DNA of 64,000 nucleotides from an uncultured Polaribacter sp. (GCF_947497125.1 NZ_CANMFI010000005.1:124001-188000), one strand, 5' to 3'; positions 25,196 to 35,660 are shown, counted from the stretch's first letter. Notes: generated by a model from the sequence alone, not told the origin. Numbers and translations: made by a program.

Positions 25196-26146
25196 ATGAA
25201 TCCCACTTTACTATCTTCTCCTTTACAAGGTTTTACAGATTATAAATTTAGAAATGCTTTTCATCATTTTTTTGGTGGTATAGACACTTTTTACTCGCCA
25301 TACATTAGATTGAATGGTAAGATGGTAATAAAAAACTCTTACCAAAAAGACCTTTTAATAGAAAACAATACTACTTTAGAAGTAATACCGCAAATAATAA
25401 CTAATGATGTAGATGAATTTCTGTTTGTTGCAAAATACATAAGAGAATTAGGATACAAAGAATTAAACTGGAATCTTGGTTGCCCCTACCCAATGGTTAC
25501 AAAACGCGGAATGGGCTCTGGATTAATTAATGATTTTGAAAAAATAGACAACATTCTAAATCGGGTACATAATGAATCTGATGTTTTAGTATCTATGAAA
25601 ATGAGGATGGGCTATGAAAAAGCAGATGAAATTTTATCTGTATTGCCTGTTTTAGACAAATATCCTCTTAAAAACATTGCAATTCATGCTAGAATTGGAA
25701 AACAATTGTACAAAGGCGGAACCGATTTAGAAGCTTTTCAAAAATGTTTAGACAATAGCAAACATACAATGTATTACAACGGAGACATTACCTCTGTAAC
25801 GGCTTTTAAAAAGTTACAAGATCGGTTTCCCAAAATAGATCACTGGATGATAGGACGCGGTCTTATTGCAGATCCTTTTTTACCAAGCATGATTAAAAAC
25901 AATACCACCGACTACCCTAAAAATAGATTTGCTATTTTTAATGATTTTCACGATCGCATTTACCAAGAATATGATGCCGCTCTCTCTGGCCCAACACCCA
26001 TAAAAATGAAAATGCTTGGTTTTTGGGAGTATTTTTCTAAAAGTTTTGCAAACCCACAAAAGACCTACAAAAAGATTAAAAAAGCTCAAAACCCAAAAAA
26101 CTACTCTATTGCAGTAAAAGAAATTTTTAAGGAAGCACAAAACTAG
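25196..26146 (+). CDS. tRNA-dihydrouridine synthase (DusC-like)
   Basis: A 316-residue FMN-dependent TIM-barrel enzyme that reduces uridines in tRNA D-loops. Seen: the start LLSSPLQGFTDYKFR, the catalytic cysteine in NWNLGCPYPMVTKRGMGSGL near residue 99, IHARIGKQLYKGG near 164, YNGDI near 198 and the phosphate-binding MIGRGLIADPF near 218. The compact N-terminus favours the DusC/DusA-like branch over DusB. It converges with the MscS gene, with 16 bases between the stops. Confidence 0.9.
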   Translation: MNPTLLSSPLQGFTDYKFRNAFHHFFGGIDTFYSPYIRLNGKMVIKNSYQKDLLIENNTTLEVIPQIITNDVDEFLFVAKYIRELGYKELNWNLGCPYPMVTKRGMGSGLINDFEKIDNILNRVHNESDVLVSMKMRMGYEKADEILSVLPVLDKYPLKNIAIHARIGKQLYKGGTDLEAFQKCLDNSKHTMYYNGDITSVTAFKKLQDRFPKIDHWMIGRGLIADPFLPSMIKNNTTDYPKNRFAIFNDFHDRIYQEYDAALSGPTPIKMKMLGFWEYFSKSFANPQKTYKKIKKAQNPKNYSIAVKEIFKEAQN

Positions 26147-26162
26147 TAGCTACTTAATCTTT

Positions 26163-27785
26163 TTATTTTGATGAAGATTCTGCATTAAACTCATTTAATA
26201 CGGTTACAATTGCAGCATCTATTTTTTCTTTATCGATGTTGTAAGTCGGATTTAAACCTTTCTTATCAGGAAAATTCTCGATAGTTACTGTGGTTGAAGG
26301 GAAAGCAAAATCAACCCCTAAATTTTTGGCTAACTTAACAATGGCAATGTGCAATCTGTGTTTAGAGGATTGTTCTGTACCCCAAGCCAAACTTTTAAAA
26401 TAGACATTTACCATTACTAATAAAGCAGAATCACCAAAGCCTGTAAACTCTACATTATAAGAATCAGACCTTGTTTCTGGATGTGCAATAATAATCTCTC
26501 TAACACCTGTTACAAAAGCTTCTATTAACTCTGGTGGTGTATCATAACGCAAGCCTAAATTTGTATTGTAACGTCTAAATAAACGCAAACCTTTATTATT
26601 TATAACAATCTCAGACAACCTACTATTTGGTATTTGATATACAGAAGTATCTGCTGCTCTAACCGTAGTAGACCTAAAACCAACTTTTTCTACGGTTCCA
26701 GAAAATTCAGATGCTTCTATCCAATCTTCTATATGAAAAGGCTTGTCTAAAAAAATCATAATGGTACCTATTAGATTCTTTACCGTGTCTTGAGACGCTA
26801 ATGCAAAGGCCAAACCACCAATAGTAGCTCCTGCTAATAAGGTAGTTGTATCTACACCAAATAAAACCAATAATCTAAAAATACCAACCACTATTACTAA
26901 ACCTTTAAACAGGCTGTTTAAAATAGGCACTAATTGATCGTCTAACCGACCATGCGTTCTTTCTGTAAAATCTGAATAAATTTGCATGATAACTTGCACT
27001 AATTTCAGAAAAACATAAATCCAAAAAACAGTTTTAGCAATGTTTAAAATTAAAAACACCCATGTATTGATTCCCAAACTAAATTGAAGTGATGGAAATA
27101 TTTTGATGAAAAATGCAACCACAATTAATAAACTAATTGGGTGCGCTAACTTTTTTAACACCTTATTTACCTCTAAATTAGAATGTTTAGTTAATAACAT
27201 CTGTATTTTTTTTAGCACAAAAAAGGCAACTCGCTTGCTAATAAAAAACAAAAAACCTGCAAAGACAAATAGCAATAATAAACCTAGCAATTGCCAAAAT
27301 TCAAAGCCTCCAACTTTTTGATGACCAAACACAGGTATAATTTGCTGTAATTTTTGAATGTACCAAGGAAAAACCTCTTTGTACAATGCCTCTAAACTAG
27401 CTATTGTTTCTGCAGAATAATACCAGTTATCTTCTATTTTTTCTACATAAATAGAAGGCATTCTTTGCGGAAAAAGCACGTATTTAAAACTTGATGAATA
27501 CCCAACACTATCTTTATAATTTGCAGTTTTAGGTATTTTATTTAAATCTACAAAGAGACCTCTACCATCTAAAATTCTTTTTATTTTAATGGCTTTTTCA
27601 ATTGCCTTACTTTCTGATAACCCAAAAATGGTTTTGGCAGCATTTTTAGCATTGTAAGTTTCTTTTTGCAAGAAATATAAATGGGTATAAATAGTAGCTT
27701 GTGGTGTGCTTAAATCAACTTTAGTAGAATCTTGAGCAATTATAAAAGAAGGTAACAACAGTAGGCACCAAAAGAAATTTTTCAT
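26163..27785 (-). CDS. MscS-family mechanosensitive ion channel
   Basis: A 540-residue protein with a signal peptide (ends IIAQ), a periplasmic region of about 140 residues, then four or five membrane segments and the MscS core. The pore-lining helix is GATIGGLAFALASQDTVKNL near residue 310, followed by the beta domain with IEDWIEASEFSGTVEKVGF and IPNSRL. It opens under membrane tension to release solutes. The gene stands alone; a TAAATTTG box lies upstream on the minus strand at 27816-27823. Confidence 0.9.
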   Translation of the reverse strand: MKNFFWCLLLLPSFIIAQDSTKVDLSTPQATIYTHLYFLQKETYNAKNAAKTIFGLSESKAIEKAIKIKRILDGRGLFVDLNKIPKTANYKDSVGYSSSFKYVLFPQRMPSIYVEKIEDNWYYSAETIASLEALYKEVFPWYIQKLQQIIPVFGHQKVGGFEFWQLLGLLLLFVFAGFLFFISKRVAFFVLKKIQMLLTKHSNLEVNKVLKKLAHPISLLIVVAFFIKIFPSLQFSLGINTWVFLILNIAKTVFWIYVFLKLVQVIMQIYSDFTERTHGRLDDQLVPILNSLFKGLVIVVGIFRLLVLFGVDTTTLLAGATIGGLAFALASQDTVKNLIGTIMIFLDKPFHIEDWIEASEFSGTVEKVGFRSTTVRAADTSVYQIPNSRLSEIVINNKGLRLFRRYNTNLGLRYDTPPELIEAFVTGVREIIIAHPETRSDSYNVEFTGFGDSALLVMVNVYFKSLAWGTEQSSKHRLHIAIVKLAKNLGVDFAFPSTTVTIENFPDKKGLNPTYNIDKEKIDAAIVTVLNEFNAESSSK

Positions 27786-27953
27786 CTATTTATATTCTAA
27801 TTATTTAACAAAGAACAAATTTAACTCTTTTCAATTAAAAGTTTGCCAAACAAATACAATTGTTAATTACCTGTTAAAGAAAACTAACTTGTTAAACCTT
27901 TTAAAAATAAACAAGTCAAAGAAGTATATCTAAAAAATTAAAACAAATAAATT

Positions 27954-28421
27954 ATGAAAAAATTAGTAAGTATTTTAAGTTTAGTATTGGCAATAACATT
28001 TGGTGTTCAAGCACAAGAAAAGAAAGATGGTAAGCGTGTAAAATTATCTGAAGAGCAACAAACCAATTTAGCCATAAAAAAAATGACATTGGCTTTAGAT
28101 TTATCTGAAAAACAACAAGCAGAAATTAAGCCTATTTTAATGGCAAAAGCAGCTGAAAGAAAAAGTATGATGGAGCAAAGAAAAGCTGACAGAGAAGCTA
28201 AAAAAAGACCAACAGACTCTGAGGTTTATAAGAAAAGAATGAGTCATTTAGACAATCAAATTGCTATGAAAAAGAAAATGAAGAGTATTTTGAATAAAGA
28301 GCAATTTGAAAAGTTTGAAAAAATGCAAAAACGCAGAAATTTAAAAGAAATGCATCAGAAAAAAAATAAGAAGAAAGGAAAAGGAGATAAAAGAGGTGCT
28401 GAACACAGAGAAAACAATTAG
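27954..28421 (+). CDS. Spy/CpxP-like periplasmic protein (LTxxQ-type helices)
   Basis: A 155-residue, highly charged protein with a signal peptide (residues 1-20, ending GVQAQ). Helices around KMTLALDLSEKQQAEIKPIL and KKRMSHLDNQIAMKKKMKSILNKEQFEKF resemble the Spy/LTxxQ family of periplasmic chaperone-like proteins. The C-terminus is a poly-basic tail (KKNKKKGKGDKRG). A role in envelope stress or folding is inferred from the family. A hairpin terminator follows. Confidence 0.75.
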   Translation: MKKLVSILSLVLAITFGVQAQEKKDGKRVKLSEEQQTNLAIKKMTLALDLSEKQQAEIKPILMAKAAERKSMMEQRKADREAKKRPTDSEVYKKRMSHLDNQIAMKKKMKSILNKEQFEKFEKMQKRRNLKEMHQKKNKKKGKGDKRGAEHRENN

Positions 28422-28445
28422 TAATCTTTTTTTAACTCAAACACA

Positions 28446-28476
28446 AATCCCAGTTTATTAATTAATAAGCTGGGGT
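28446..28476 (+). terminator. Hairpin terminator after the Spy-like gene
   Basis: The arms ATCCCAGTTTATTA and TAATAAGCTGGGGTT pair with one G-T wobble and run into TTTTA. It directly abuts the stop codon of the opposing gene. Confidence 0.7.
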
Positions 28477-28477
28477 T

Positions 28478-28993
28478 TTATTCTTTAACCCAACTTGAAT
28501 ATTCTACATAATTATCTGCAATTCTATTAATTTCTCCAGATATTAATGCTTCTGAAATATCTTTTACTTTTTTGGCAGGCACACCAGCATATATAGAACC
28601 ACTTTTAACAATTGTATTTTTTGTAACTACCGCACCAGCAGCAATAATTGAATTTGATTCTACAATACAATCGTCCATTACAATAGCCCCCATACCCACT
28701 AAAACATTGTCTTTTATAGTACAACCATGCACAATGGCATTGTGTCCAATAGAAACATTATTACCAATTGTAGTAGCCGATTTTTTATAAGTAGCATGCA
28801 CTACAGCACCATCTTGTATGTTTACCTTATTACCGATTTTTATGGCGTGTACATCTCCGCGAATTACTGCATTATACCAGACACTACACTGTTTACCTAT
28901 TACAACATCACCAATAATTGTGGCATTTTCTGCAATAAAACAATCTGCTGATATAATTGGATGTTTGCCATTTACTGGCTTAATTATTTTCAT
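28478..28993 (-). CDS. Gamma carbonic anhydrase family protein
   Basis: A 171-residue left-handed beta-helix protein built of hexapeptide repeats (IGDVVIGKQCSVWYNAVIRGDVHAI). The metal-ligand histidines are in VVHATYKK, IGHN and IVHGC, around residues 67, 84 and 89. Relatives include YrdA and CaiE-type proteins; some hydrate CO2, many have unproven activity. It lies 29 bases downstream of the helicase gene on the same strand, so the two are probably co-transcribed. Confidence 0.9.
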   Translation of the reverse strand: MKIIKPVNGKHPIISADCFIAENATIIGDVVIGKQCSVWYNAVIRGDVHAIKIGNKVNIQDGAVVHATYKKSATTIGNNVSIGHNAIVHGCTIKDNVLVGMGAIVMDDCIVESNSIIAAGAVVTKNTIVKSGSIYAGVPAKKVKDISEALISGEINRIADNYVEYSSWVKE

Positions 28994-29022
28994 GTTATTT
29001 TGTATGAATAAATATTAAAAAA

Positions 29023-31431
29023 CTAAGATTCCATAGATAGTAAAACCATTCTTAACTCCATAAAAGTAAAAGATGTATCTACTTTTTCTTTTAACTCTGT
29101 TAGATTCTTATACTCAGTTTCTTCAATAGCTTTTACAATTTTTTTATACCTCTTAAGTTCTATCAACTCTAAAACATCAACATCGCCAGAAAGAATAAAA
29201 CTAGCCAAATGACTTTCTATGGTACCAGTTGTTAAACTGCGTTCTTTGGCAATTTCTTTGATAGATAACCCCGATTTAAATAATTCTAAAGAAATTTGCT
29301 TGGTTGGTTTTTTGCTTTCTTTTTTCTGATTTTTTAAAGCATCAATTCCGTTTTCTTTACAATACGTTTCTATGGTTTCTAAAATCTCTGTTCCATATTT
29401 AGAAACTCTTGTTTTTCCCATACCTGCAATTTTAAGCAACTCTTTTTCGTTTCTCGGAAGCCCATCACAGATGGCATATAAAGTATCTTGGGTAAAAATT
29501 TGAAAATGTGGAATGCCAAGAGACTTCGAAATATCATCTCTTAACTCTCGTAATCTTAATGCTAAAATAGGATCTCTTTTAGAAGGTACTATTTTCTTTT
29601 TGGTAATTACAGTGTTTTGCAATACTGCTTTTGCTCTTATATTAAGATAGTTTTGGGTTTTAAACCCATCTGCCATTTTTTGTAAGGCAAATAATTTTTC
29701 TAAAACCTTTTCTTGTAAGGCATCAAATTGTTTAGAAAAATCTGCTTTTACAGTTTTATTATCCGAAGAAAAAGCTAGCGTATTTAATGGCTTTAGAATA
29801 TTAGTTTTTGTTTGATTTACAAAATAATGAATTGCCTTTGCAAACCTTTCCTGAATTTGAGAATCGTTTTCTGGCAATATCGAATTGCTTTCTGCAATTG
29901 CTAATAATTGTTGTTTAAAACCATTAGATACTTTCATTAATGAAACTACACCATCATCTTTTATGGTTTGCAAATGATTGATAACATCACCTTTAATACT
30001 CGTTTTATTTTTATAAAAAATGTCTATCAATCTACTAATCGGATATAAGAACGCTTGGTAATTAAACAACTCTTCGATTAAATTTAACTGAAATTGCTTT
30101 TCAGAATTGTTTAAAATAGTTTCATCTGGATGATTTTCTTCTACACTTTCATTAAAAACACTTACGGTTCTATCATTAATAATTGCGTTGCTGGTAATTT
30201 TTGTTTTTAACACCAACCCATCTAAAGAAGTACATCTACTTAATGCTACATAGGTTTGGCCATGCGCAAATGACGCTTCTGCATCAATAATAGCTTTCTC
30301 AAAAGTTAAACCCTGACTTTTATGAATGGTAATTGCCCAGGCTAAACGCAACGGAATTTGAGTAAAAGCACCTATCAATTCTTCTTTAATGGCCTTTGTT
30401 TCTTCGTTAATTGAATAATTAATATTAGACCATGTTTCTTTTTCTGTAACAATCTCTTCTGTATCATTCGGACATTTAACTGTCACAGAATCTTTAGAAA
30501 TTGAGGTAATAATCCCTATTTTTCCATTAAAATATCTTTTTTCTTGAGAAGAGTCATTTTTAATAAACATTACTTGTGCTCCTAATTTTAACTCTAAATT
30601 TTCGTCATTAGGAAAAGAATTTTCACTAAACTTTCCAGAAATTTCAGCCTTAAAAAAAGCACTTTTATTCGTTAGTTTATTTAATTCAGAATTGTTAATT
30701 AAATTCGCTCTATTATTGTGCGTTGTTAAGGTAATAAACCCCTCGTCTGAGGTTGGAGAAAAAGATGGATTGTAATTTCTATTTAATATTTCTGCAGATT
30801 CGTTTGATAAAGTATCGGTTCTAACTTCATTTAAAATCTTAATAAAATCCTCATTTTTTTGCCTGTAAATATGTTTCAATTCAATAGAAACTACATTTGC
30901 TTCTTGGTAGGCTTTAGCACTAAAAAAATAAACAGTATTGTAATGATTTTGCAATAAACTCCATTCATTAGGTTTAACAACCGGAGCTAACTGTTGCAAA
31001 TCTCCAATCATTAAAATTTGAGCACCTCCAAAAACTTTATCTCTATTTTTATAACGCCTCATTACTTGGTCTATTCCGTCTAAAAGATCGGCTCTTACCA
31101 TAGAAATCTCATCGATCACAACTAAATCTAACGATTTTATAATATCAATCTTAGTTTTAGAAAACCGACGTTGTTGGTTATTTGGTGGCTGATTGGGTAA
31201 AATAGGCCCAAATGGCATTTGAAAAAAAGAGTGAATAGTAACCCCTTTTGCATTAATTGCTGCTACACCAGTAGGTGCTACAATCACCATTCTTTTTAAA
31301 GAATCTTTTTTAATTTTATGTAAAAAAGTAGTTTTTCCTGTACCCGCTTTTCCTGTAATAAAAAGATTTCTATCTGTTTTATCTATAAACTGTAAAGCAA
31401 GTTCTAATTCAGGATTTTTTGACATTTTCAC
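29023..31431 (-). CDS. PIF1-like helicase with HRDC and C-terminal helix-turn-helix domains
   Basis: An 802-residue superfamily 1B helicase. Motifs: Walker A GKAGTGKTT near residue 27, VAPTGVAA near 52, Walker B VVIDEIS near 106, and motifs V/VI in AITIHKSQGLTFE and VALSRCTSLDGL near 365-400. An HRDC-type region (LRLRELRDDISKSLGIPHFQIF) starts near 625 and a C-terminal HTH_40 region (LELFKSGLSIKEIAKER) near 705. PIF1 helicases unwind G-quadruplexes and resolve stalled forks. The HRDC plus HTH tail is common in Bacteroidetes homologues. Confidence 0.88.
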   Translation of the reverse strand: MKMSKNPELELALQFIDKTDRNLFITGKAGTGKTTFLHKIKKDSLKRMVIVAPTGVAAINAKGVTIHSFFQMPFGPILPNQPPNNQQRRFSKTKIDIIKSLDLVVIDEISMVRADLLDGIDQVMRRYKNRDKVFGGAQILMIGDLQQLAPVVKPNEWSLLQNHYNTVYFFSAKAYQEANVVSIELKHIYRQKNEDFIKILNEVRTDTLSNESAEILNRNYNPSFSPTSDEGFITLTTHNNRANLINNSELNKLTNKSAFFKAEISGKFSENSFPNDENLELKLGAQVMFIKNDSSQEKRYFNGKIGIITSISKDSVTVKCPNDTEEIVTEKETWSNINYSINEETKAIKEELIGAFTQIPLRLAWAITIHKSQGLTFEKAIIDAEASFAHGQTYVALSRCTSLDGLVLKTKITSNAIINDRTVSVFNESVEENHPDETILNNSEKQFQLNLIEELFNYQAFLYPISRLIDIFYKNKTSIKGDVINHLQTIKDDGVVSLMKVSNGFKQQLLAIAESNSILPENDSQIQERFAKAIHYFVNQTKTNILKPLNTLAFSSDNKTVKADFSKQFDALQEKVLEKLFALQKMADGFKTQNYLNIRAKAVLQNTVITKKKIVPSKRDPILALRLRELRDDISKSLGIPHFQIFTQDTLYAICDGLPRNEKELLKIAGMGKTRVSKYGTEILETIETYCKENGIDALKNQKKESKKPTKQISLELFKSGLSIKEIAKERSLTTGTIESHLASFILSGDVDVLELIELKRYKKIVKAIEETEYKNLTELKEKVDTSFTFMELRMVLLSMES

Positions 31432-31467
31432 TTTTTAATGCAAGGTAATCAATCTGTAATTATTACA

Positions 31468-31499
31468 TAAAAAATCCCAAGCAAAATGCTTAGGATTTT
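31468..31499 (-). terminator. Hairpin terminator after sucB
   Basis: Arms AAAATCCCAAGCA and TGCTTAGGATTTT, with a TTTTTT tract when read on the minus strand. Confidence 0.75.
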
Positions 31500-31525
31500 C
31501 AATATTTATAAGCCCAAATTTTGGG

Positions 31526-32740
31526 TTACATTTCTAAGGCTTTTGTTGGGTTGTTATCCATTAACAACTCTACCGGATTTTCTAACGCTTCTTTAACAGC
31601 AACTAAAAAACCAACAGACTCACGTCCGTCTACAATTCTATGATCGTAAGATAAAGCCACATACATAATTGGTTGTATTTCTACTTTACCGTTAACTGCC
31701 ATTGGTCTATTAACTATATTATGCATCCCTAAAATACCACTCTGAGGAGGGTTTAAAATAGGTGTCGATAACATAGAACCAAAAACACCACCGTTGGTAA
31801 TTGTAAAAGTACCACCCGTCATTTCATCAATAGTAATTTGCCCGTCTCTAGCTCTTATCGCTAAACGTTTTACTTCACTTTCTACCCCTCTAAAAGATAG
31901 GTTTTCTGCGTTTCTAATAACAGGTACCATTAGTCCTTTTGGCCCAGATACTGCGATTGATATATCTTGAAAATCGTTCTTTATTTGAAAATCTCCATCG
32001 ATCATCGAGTTTACATCTGGGTATAATTTTAATGCTCTAACTACTGCTAAAGTAAAGAAAGACATAAAACCTAAACCTACTCCGTGTTTTGCTTTAAAAG
32101 CTTCTTTAAACTGACTTCTTAAATCGAAAATCGGCTGCATATTAACTTCGTTAAAAGTAGTTAACATAGCAGTTTCACTTTTTACAGCAACCAAACGCTC
32201 TGCTACTTTTCTACGCAACATAGACATTTTTTTACGCTCTGTATTTCTAGATCCGTTAGCTGGCTGGCTTCCCATAGATGGCACTGCTTTTACAGCATCT
32301 TCTTTAGTAATTCTTCCATCTTTACCGGTACCTACAATACCCGTAGTTTCCATTCCTTTTTCTGCTAAAACTTTCTTAGCAGCAGGAGAAGCAGTACCTG
32401 TAGCATAGGTAGTTGTTGGTTGTGCAGGTGCTGGTTTTGGTGCAGTAGGCTCTGCAACAGGTGCAGCAGCTTCTTTACTAGTCGCATCGCCAGCAGGCTT
32501 TGCAGCACTTGTATCAATTAAACAAACCACTTCGCCAACAGCAACAGCATCACCTTCTTCTGCTTTAAGCGTAATAATTCCGCTTTCTTCAGCAGGCAAT
32601 TCTAAGGTTGCTTTGTCTGAATCTACCTCGGCAATCGGCTGATCTTTTTCTACATAATCACCATCTTCAACTAACCAAGTTGCAATTTCTACTTCTGTAA
32701 TCGATTCTCCCGGAGAAGGAACTTTCATTTCTAAAATCAT
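31526..32740 (-). CDS. sucB: 2-oxoglutarate dehydrogenase E2 (dihydrolipoyl succinyltransferase)
   Basis: A 404-residue TCA-cycle enzyme. Residues 1-77 form one lipoyl domain with the modified lysine in [12 protein letters not shown]. An Ala/Pro-rich linker follows, then an E3-binding domain ([12 protein letters not shown] ... [12 protein letters not shown]) near 118-152, and the catalytic domain ends with [11 protein letters not shown] near 373, which holds the active-site histidine. It lies 140 bases downstream of sucA with a palindromic repeat in the gap. E3 is not nearby. Confidence 0.95.
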   Translation of the reverse strand: MILEMKVPSPGESITEVEIATWLVEDGDYVEKDQPIAEVDSDKATLELPAEESGIITLKAEEGDAVAVGEVVCLIDTSAAKPAGDATSKEAAAPVAEPTAPKPAPAQPTTTYATGTASPAAKKVLAEKGMETTGIVGTGKDGRITKEDAVKAVPSMGSQPANGSRNTERKKMSMLRRKVAERLVAVKSETAMLTTFNEVNMQPIFDLRSQFKEAFKAKHGVGLGFMSFFTLAVVRALKLYPDVNSMIDGDFQIKNDFQDISIAVSGPKGLMVPVIRNAENLSFRGVESEVKRLAIRARDGQITIDEMTGGTFTITNGGVFGSMLSTPILNPPQSGILGMHNIVNRPMAVNGKVEIQPIMYVALSYDHRIVDGRESVGFLVAVKEALENPVELLMDNNPTKALEM

Positions 32741-32803
32741 CAGTTCTTATTTTTCTTTCGTTAAATATTACTTTAACAACTAATTTATTACTTTTTTATG
32801 TTT

Positions 32804-32877
32804 GGGCGTTTTAACAGGCTTTCCACGATATCTTTTTGCAATAAAAGCAAAAAGGATGTTGTTTCAATCCTTAACGC
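32804..32877. repeat. Palindromic intergenic repeat, family GGGCGTT (copy 2)
   Basis: A 74-bp element, GGGCGTTTTAACAGGCTTTC at the left and CAATCCTTAACGC at the right. The inner hairpin has arms ATCTTTTTGC and GCAAAAAGGAT. It lies inside the sucA-sucB intergenic region and resembles the copy at 12385-12465. Confidence 0.65.
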
Positions 32878-32880
32878 AAA

Positions 32881-35613
32881 TTACTCATTATCAAAAACAC
32901 TATCAATTACGGCTCTATGACGTTTTTTAAATCTAGTACTAGAACCAGCAGCAGGCACTGCATAATATTTACGAGATCTTACATTAAGTTTTACCAACTC
33001 GAAACGTTGCAACATATAGCTCCAAGCACCCATGTTTTTAGGTTCTTCTTGTGCCCAAATATACTCTTCAACGTCTGTATATCTATCAATAACCGCTTGT
33101 ATTTTTTCTTCGTGTAAAGGAAACAATTGCTCTATTCTAACCAAGGCAATATCGTTTCTATCTAAAAGCTCTCTTTCTTCTAATAAATCATAATAAAATT
33201 TACCCATACAGAAAACTAATTTCTTTACACCTTTTGGGTTAATCGTATCGTCTATTACTTCTTGAAACGTTCCTGTTGCTAATTCTTCAATAGAATTTAC
33301 TGCTTTTGGATGACGCAACAAACTTTTTGGTGTAAAAACAATCAATGGTTTTCTATACTTTCTTATCATCTGTCTACGTAACAAATGGTAAAAGTTAGCG
33401 GGAGTTGTACAATTGGCAACCGTCATATTATCGGTAGCACACAATTGTAAATAACGTTCTATTCTTGCAGATGAATGCTCAGAACCTTGTCCTTCATAAC
33501 CATGAGGTAATAAAACCACAATACCATTTTGTAGCTTCCATTTATCTTCGGCAGCAGATATGTACTGATCAAACATAATTTGAGCACCGTTAGAAAAATC
33601 GCCAAATTGCGCTTCCCAAACAGTTAATGTATTTGGGTTTGCCATCGCATACCCATAATCAAAACCTAAAACACCGTATTCAGACAACAACGAGTTGTAA
33701 ATTATCATTTCTCCTTTGTTGTTAGGGTTTGTGTTTAATAAGTTAATTCTTTCTTCGGTTACCTCATCTCTTAAAATAGCATGTCTGTGAGAAAAAGTAC
33801 CTCTTTCTACATCTTGTCCAGAAATACGAACATTATACCCTTCTTCCATTAAAGAACCGTAGGCTAAATTTTCTGCCATACCCCAATCTAATTGGTTGGT
33901 TTCAAAAGCCATTTTTGCTCTTCCGCTTAAAATTCGTTCTGCTTTACGAACAAATTTTACATTTGCGGGCACTGTAGATACTACTTTTGCAATATTCTTT
34001 AACTTTTCAACATCGTATTTTGTATCATCATTTAACAACATCGTGTCTAGTTGTTGACGCTCAAAACCTTCCCAGGTAGACTCCATAAACTCTCTTACCT
34101 TCGACGTTGTTACTTTTTTAGCTTCTTCAAACTCAACTTCAAGCATTTGCTTAAATTCTGTTGTAATAGTTGTTAAGTAACTTTTATCAATAGTACCTTC
34201 TGCAATTAATTTTGCAGCATAAATATCTTTCGGGTTTTGATGTTTTGAAATTGCTTTGTAAAGTTTTGGTTGTGTAAAACGTGGCTCATCACCTTCGTTA
34301 TGACCGTACTTTCTATATCCCAATAAATCGATAAAAATATCGGTTTTAAACTTCATTCTAAATTCTAAAGCCATCTCCATTGCATGACATACAGCTTCTG
34401 TATCATCTGCGTTAACGTGCAAAACTGGCGATAATGTTACCTTGGCAACATCGGTACAATAGGTACTTGAACGAGCATCTAAATAATTGGTGGTAAAACC
34501 TATTTGATTATTTACCACAATATGAATTGTACCTCCTGTTTTGTAGCCATTCAATTTTGCCATCTGAACAATTTCATAAGCAATACCTTGGCCTGCTATG
34601 GCAGCATCTCCATGAATTATAATTGGTAAAATTTTACTAGAATCTCCGTTGTATTTTCTATCAATCTTAGCTCTTGTAATTCCTTCTGCAACCGCTGCAA
34701 CAGTTTCTAAATGAGATGGATTTGGCACTAAATTCATTTTTATTTCATTGCCATCTCTAAAGGTTTTGCTTAATGTTAACCCTAAGTGATACTTAACGTC
34801 TCCATCGATGTTTTCATCTTCAAAATCTTTTCCTTCAAACTCACTAAAAAGCTCTCTTACAGGCTTCTTAAATATATTAACTAGTGTGTTTAAACGACCT
34901 CTATGCGCCATTCCTAAAACACATTCTTTAACACCAAATTTTTCTGCAGCATCTCTTAAAGCTACACTAATACCAGGTATTAAAGCCTCTCCACCTTCTA
35001 AAGAAAAACGTTTTTGTCCTACATATTTTGTTTGCAAAAAGCTTTCGAAAGTAACCGCTTGGTTTAATTTAGAAAGTATATACTTTTTTGCATCGGTAGA
35101 ATAATTTGGATGATTGTCATTTGCGTTAATGCGTGTATGCCACCATTTTAATTTATCAGGGTTTCTCATGTACATGTATTCTACCCCAATAGAATCGCAA
35201 TAAATAGTTTGTAAATGAGTAATAATTGTGGCAAGTGTAGCTTTCCCTAGGTTTAAAACTTCCCCTGCAGAAAACTCAACATCTAAATCTTCTTTAGACA
35301 ACCCAAAATTCTCTATATCTAAACTTGGTTTGTATTGTCTTCTTTCTCTAACCGGATTTGTTCTTGTAAATAAATGACCACGAGTTTTGTAACCATTGAT
35401 TAAATCTACCACTAGAAATTCTTTTCTAACTTCTTGAGGAATCTCTACAGAAACCTCTTCATCTTTTAAAGAATAATTTTCATTGGCCAAATCATACCCC
35501 TGAAAAAAGCTTCTCCAACTTGGTTCAACGGCATCCGGATTCACCAAATACTTATCATATAAATCAGCTATAAAGCCTGTGTGTGCTGCGTTTAAAAACG
35601 AAAATTTATCCAT
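32881..35613 (-). CDS. sucA: 2-oxoglutarate dehydrogenase E1 component
   Basis: A thiamine-diphosphate enzyme of 910 residues. I start at the ATG giving MDKFSFLNAAHTGFIADLYDKY; the 14 extra residues in the ORF track are not homologous to the family, and a minus-strand TAAATTTG box at 35661-35668 places the transcript start near that longer start. Motifs include CVLGMAHRGRLN, the TPP-binding HGDAAIAGQG and a transketolase-like C-terminus with GYEGQGSEHSSARIERYLQL. It catalyses the first step of 2-oxoglutarate oxidation and forms an operon with sucB. Confidence 0.95.
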   Translation of the reverse strand: MDKFSFLNAAHTGFIADLYDKYLVNPDAVEPSWRSFFQGYDLANENYSLKDEEVSVEIPQEVRKEFLVVDLINGYKTRGHLFTRTNPVRERRQYKPSLDIENFGLSKEDLDVEFSAGEVLNLGKATLATIITHLQTIYCDSIGVEYMYMRNPDKLKWWHTRINANDNHPNYSTDAKKYILSKLNQAVTFESFLQTKYVGQKRFSLEGGEALIPGISVALRDAAEKFGVKECVLGMAHRGRLNTLVNIFKKPVRELFSEFEGKDFEDENIDGDVKYHLGLTLSKTFRDGNEIKMNLVPNPSHLETVAAVAEGITRAKIDRKYNGDSSKILPIIIHGDAAIAGQGIAYEIVQMAKLNGYKTGGTIHIVVNNQIGFTTNYLDARSSTYCTDVAKVTLSPVLHVNADDTEAVCHAMEMALEFRMKFKTDIFIDLLGYRKYGHNEGDEPRFTQPKLYKAISKHQNPKDIYAAKLIAEGTIDKSYLTTITTEFKQMLEVEFEEAKKVTTSKVREFMESTWEGFERQQLDTMLLNDDTKYDVEKLKNIAKVVSTVPANVKFVRKAERILSGRAKMAFETNQLDWGMAENLAYGSLMEEGYNVRISGQDVERGTFSHRHAILRDEVTEERINLLNTNPNNKGEMIIYNSLLSEYGVLGFDYGYAMANPNTLTVWEAQFGDFSNGAQIMFDQYISAAEDKWKLQNGIVVLLPHGYEGQGSEHSSARIERYLQLCATDNMTVANCTTPANFYHLLRRQMIRKYRKPLIVFTPKSLLRHPKAVNSIEELATGTFQEVIDDTINPKGVKKLVFCMGKFYYDLLEERELLDRNDIALVRIEQLFPLHEEKIQAVIDRYTDVEEYIWAQEEPKNMGAWSYMLQRFELVKLNVRSRKYYAVPAAGSSTRFKKRHRAVIDSVFDNE

Positions 35614-35660
35614 ATTATAGTTTCTGCTTTTTTGGTAAGCTATACTAAAGAACAAAAATA

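Noticed and set aside
34808-35104. 98-residue plus-strand ORF inside sucA
   Set aside because: A shadow of the E1 coding sequence on the other strand.
35614-35655. 14-residue N-terminal extension of sucA in the ORF track
   Set aside because: Family proteins start at MDKFSFLN, and the promoter box just upstream leaves no room for the longer start.
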